6,988 nucleotides of DNA from Actinomycetota bacterium. Its GTDB lineage: Bacteria > Actinomycetota > Acidimicrobiia > Acidimicrobiales > CADCSY01. The notes below the pieces were generated by a model. The model worked only from the letters and a program-made list of their open reading frames with translations. It did no database searches and was not told where the DNA came from. Where the stretch lies: assembly GCA_016178435.1 (NCBI GenBank), contig JACOTK010000185.1, positions 1-6,988 on the forward strand. The letters are read 5' to 3'. Below, in pieces: positions 5,765-6,988 of this stretch. Each line of letters begins with the position of its first letter. The stretch's first letter is position 1. The translations under genes and the position numbers were made by a program.

Positions 5765-6988
5765 GACGTGGCCGGGCGAGGTGTCGCCCGGCGCCTCCGG
5801 GCGACGACGGCCTTGGGCTTCGCCGACAACTCCGGCTCGGCCACCGGCTCCTTGACGACAGCAGCAGGGCGGCGCCTGGTGGGCGGGGTCCCCCACGGCG
5901 GCAGCGATCCGAAGATCTCCAACAAATCGGGCACGTCCAGGGTCTCACGCTCCACCAGCGCCGCCGCCAGGTTGTCGAGCGTGTCGCGATGACGAGTCAG
6001 GATGTCGGTCGCGGTGGCATGGGCTGCGTCGATCAGACGACGAACCTCCGAGTCGACGACGCCGGCGACGTCCTGTGAATAATCACCCATCTGGCTGCTC
6101 TCCCGCCCGAGAAAGGGATTCTCGACGCGCTTGCCGAGCTTTTGCAGACCTATGGCCTCGGTCATCCCGTATTCGGTGACCATGGCCCTTGCCATCTCGG
6201 TCGCACGTTCGATGTCGTCGCGGGCTCCCGTCGTGGGATCGGAGAAGACCAGCTCCTCGGCCGTTCGACCGCCGAGGAACATCGCCAGATAGTCCTCCAA
6301 CTGCGACCGCGTCTGGAGATGCCGGTCCTCGGTGGGCAGCGACAACGTCCAGCCGAGCGCCCGACCACGAGCAACAATCGAAACCTTGTGAATCGGGTCG
6401 GCATGGGGCAGCAGATGGCCGACCAGGGCATGGCCGGCCTCATGGTAGGCGATGACCTTCTTCTCCTCGTCGTTCATCGCCTTGGACTTGCGCTCCGGGC
6501 CGGCAAGAACCCGGTCGATGGCCTCCTCCATCTCCAACATGGAGATGGAGGACTTCGCACGCCGAGCGGCCAGCAGCGCCGCCTCGTTCATCAGGTTGGC
6601 AAGATCCGCTCCCGTGAAACCCGGGGTGCGGCCTGCGAGCACGTCGAGGTCGATGTCCCCACCGAGAGGCTTGCCTGCTCCGTGAACCTCGAGGATCGCT
6701 CGACGGCCGACCCGGTCGGGGAGATCAACGACGATCTGGCGGTCGAAGCGCCCCGGACGCAGCAGCGCCGGGTCGAGGATGTCGGGACGGTTGGTCGCGG
6801 CGATCAGGATCACGCCGGTCTGGGCATCGAAACCGTCCATCTCGACGAGCAGCTGATTGAGGGTCTGCTCACGCTCGTCGTGACCACCGCCCATGCCCGA
6901 GCCACGATGACGCCCGACCGCATCGATCTCGTCCACGAAGATGATCGCCGGACTGGCGGCCTTTGCCTGCTCGAAAAGGTCACGCACC
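5761..6988 (-). CDS. ftsH: ATP-dependent zinc metalloprotease FtsH (C-terminal part, cut by window edge)
   Basis: FtsH is a membrane-anchored hexameric AAA+ protease that degrades unassembled membrane and short-lived regulatory proteins. The visible 408 residues begin inside the AAA module at VRDLFEQAK; the membrane segments and Walker A lie beyond the right edge. The first visible Val is internal and not a start. Seen, numbered from that Val: Walker B IIFVDEID (15-22), the second region of homology ATNRPDILDPALLRPGRFDR (64-83), GFTGADLANLMNEAALLAAR (123-142), the zinc protease motif HEAGH (182-186), and GARDDIERAT (254-263) with Asp258 as probable third zinc ligand. The protease domain ends near residue 350. 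It is followed by a Pro/Ala/Arg-rich tail of about 45 residues (TRRRP...ARRRRATPRPATS), probably disordered. It overlaps folE by four bases, as the first visible gene of the operon. Confidence 0.97.
   Translation of the reverse strand, partial: VRDLFEQAKAASPAIIFVDEIDAVGRHRGSGMGGGHDEREQTLNQLLVEMDGFDAQTGVILIAATNRPDILDPALLRPGRFDRQIVVDLPDRVGRRAILEVHGAGKPLGGDIDLDVLAGRTPGFTGADLANLMNEAALLAARRAKSSISMLEMEEAIDRVLAGPERKSKAMNDEEKKVIAYHEAGHALVGHLLPHADPIHKVSIVARGRALGWTLSLPTEDRHLQTRSQLEDYLAMFLGGRTAEELVFSDPTTGARDDIERATEMARAMVTEYGMTEAIGLQKLGKRVENPFLGRESSQMGDYSQDVAGVVDSEVRRLIDAAHATATDILTRHRDTLDNLAAALVERETLDVPDLLEIFGSLPPWGTPPTRRRPAAVVKEPVAEPELSAKPKAVVARRRRATPRPATS

Noticed and set aside
5192..5992. Plus-strand open frame of 266 codons antisense to folE and the ftsH tail
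   Set aside because: Shadow of two real genes; the product has no family features.

Overview
The window is GC-rich DNA with one unbroken gene cluster, all ten genes on the minus strand (transcription runs from right to left). The order ftsH-folE-folP-(folB, folK)-(DUF2520 gene)-panC-panD matches the ftsH/fol/pan locus known from Mycobacterium tuberculosis (Rv3610c to Rv3601c). High GC and frequent GTG starts agree, so the host is very probably an actinomycete. Three differences from mycobacteria point to a deeper branch, perhaps Acidimicrobiia; this lineage call is inference. There is an extra gene between folP and folB, the DUF3180-type gene after folK is absent, and nadB follows panD directly.

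Layout from right to left: the C-terminal part of ftsH (cut by the right edge); folE, folP, a phosphatase-fold gene that lacks the phosphatase catalytic residues, folB and folK; a Rossmann/DUF2520 oxidoreductase-like gene; panC; a 105-base gap, the only real intergenic space; panD; and the N-terminal half of nadB (cut by the left edge). Every other junction is a 4-base stop/start overlap (ATGA or GTGA), eight in all, so the cluster looks like an operon with strongly coupled translation. No stretch above 300 bases lacks a gene.

The genes form a cofactor-supply operon. FolE, FolB, FolK and FolP make dihydropteroate from GTP and p-aminobenzoate. PanC and PanD make pantothenate, the CoA precursor, and NadB starts NAD synthesis from L-aspartate. 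PanD and NadB both consume L-aspartate and are themselves joined by an overlap.

The most interesting item is the phosphatase-fold protein between folP and folB. The folate pathway needs dephosphorylation steps between FolE and FolB whose enzymes are often unknown. The position suggests a link to that step, but the HCx5R loop reads HQ...T, so it cannot be a normal cysteine phosphatase. Second is the panC-panD gap, which carries a dyad, a hairpin and a strong ribosome binding site and may restart expression of panD-nadB. The DUF2520 protein beside panC is a third candidate for functional work.
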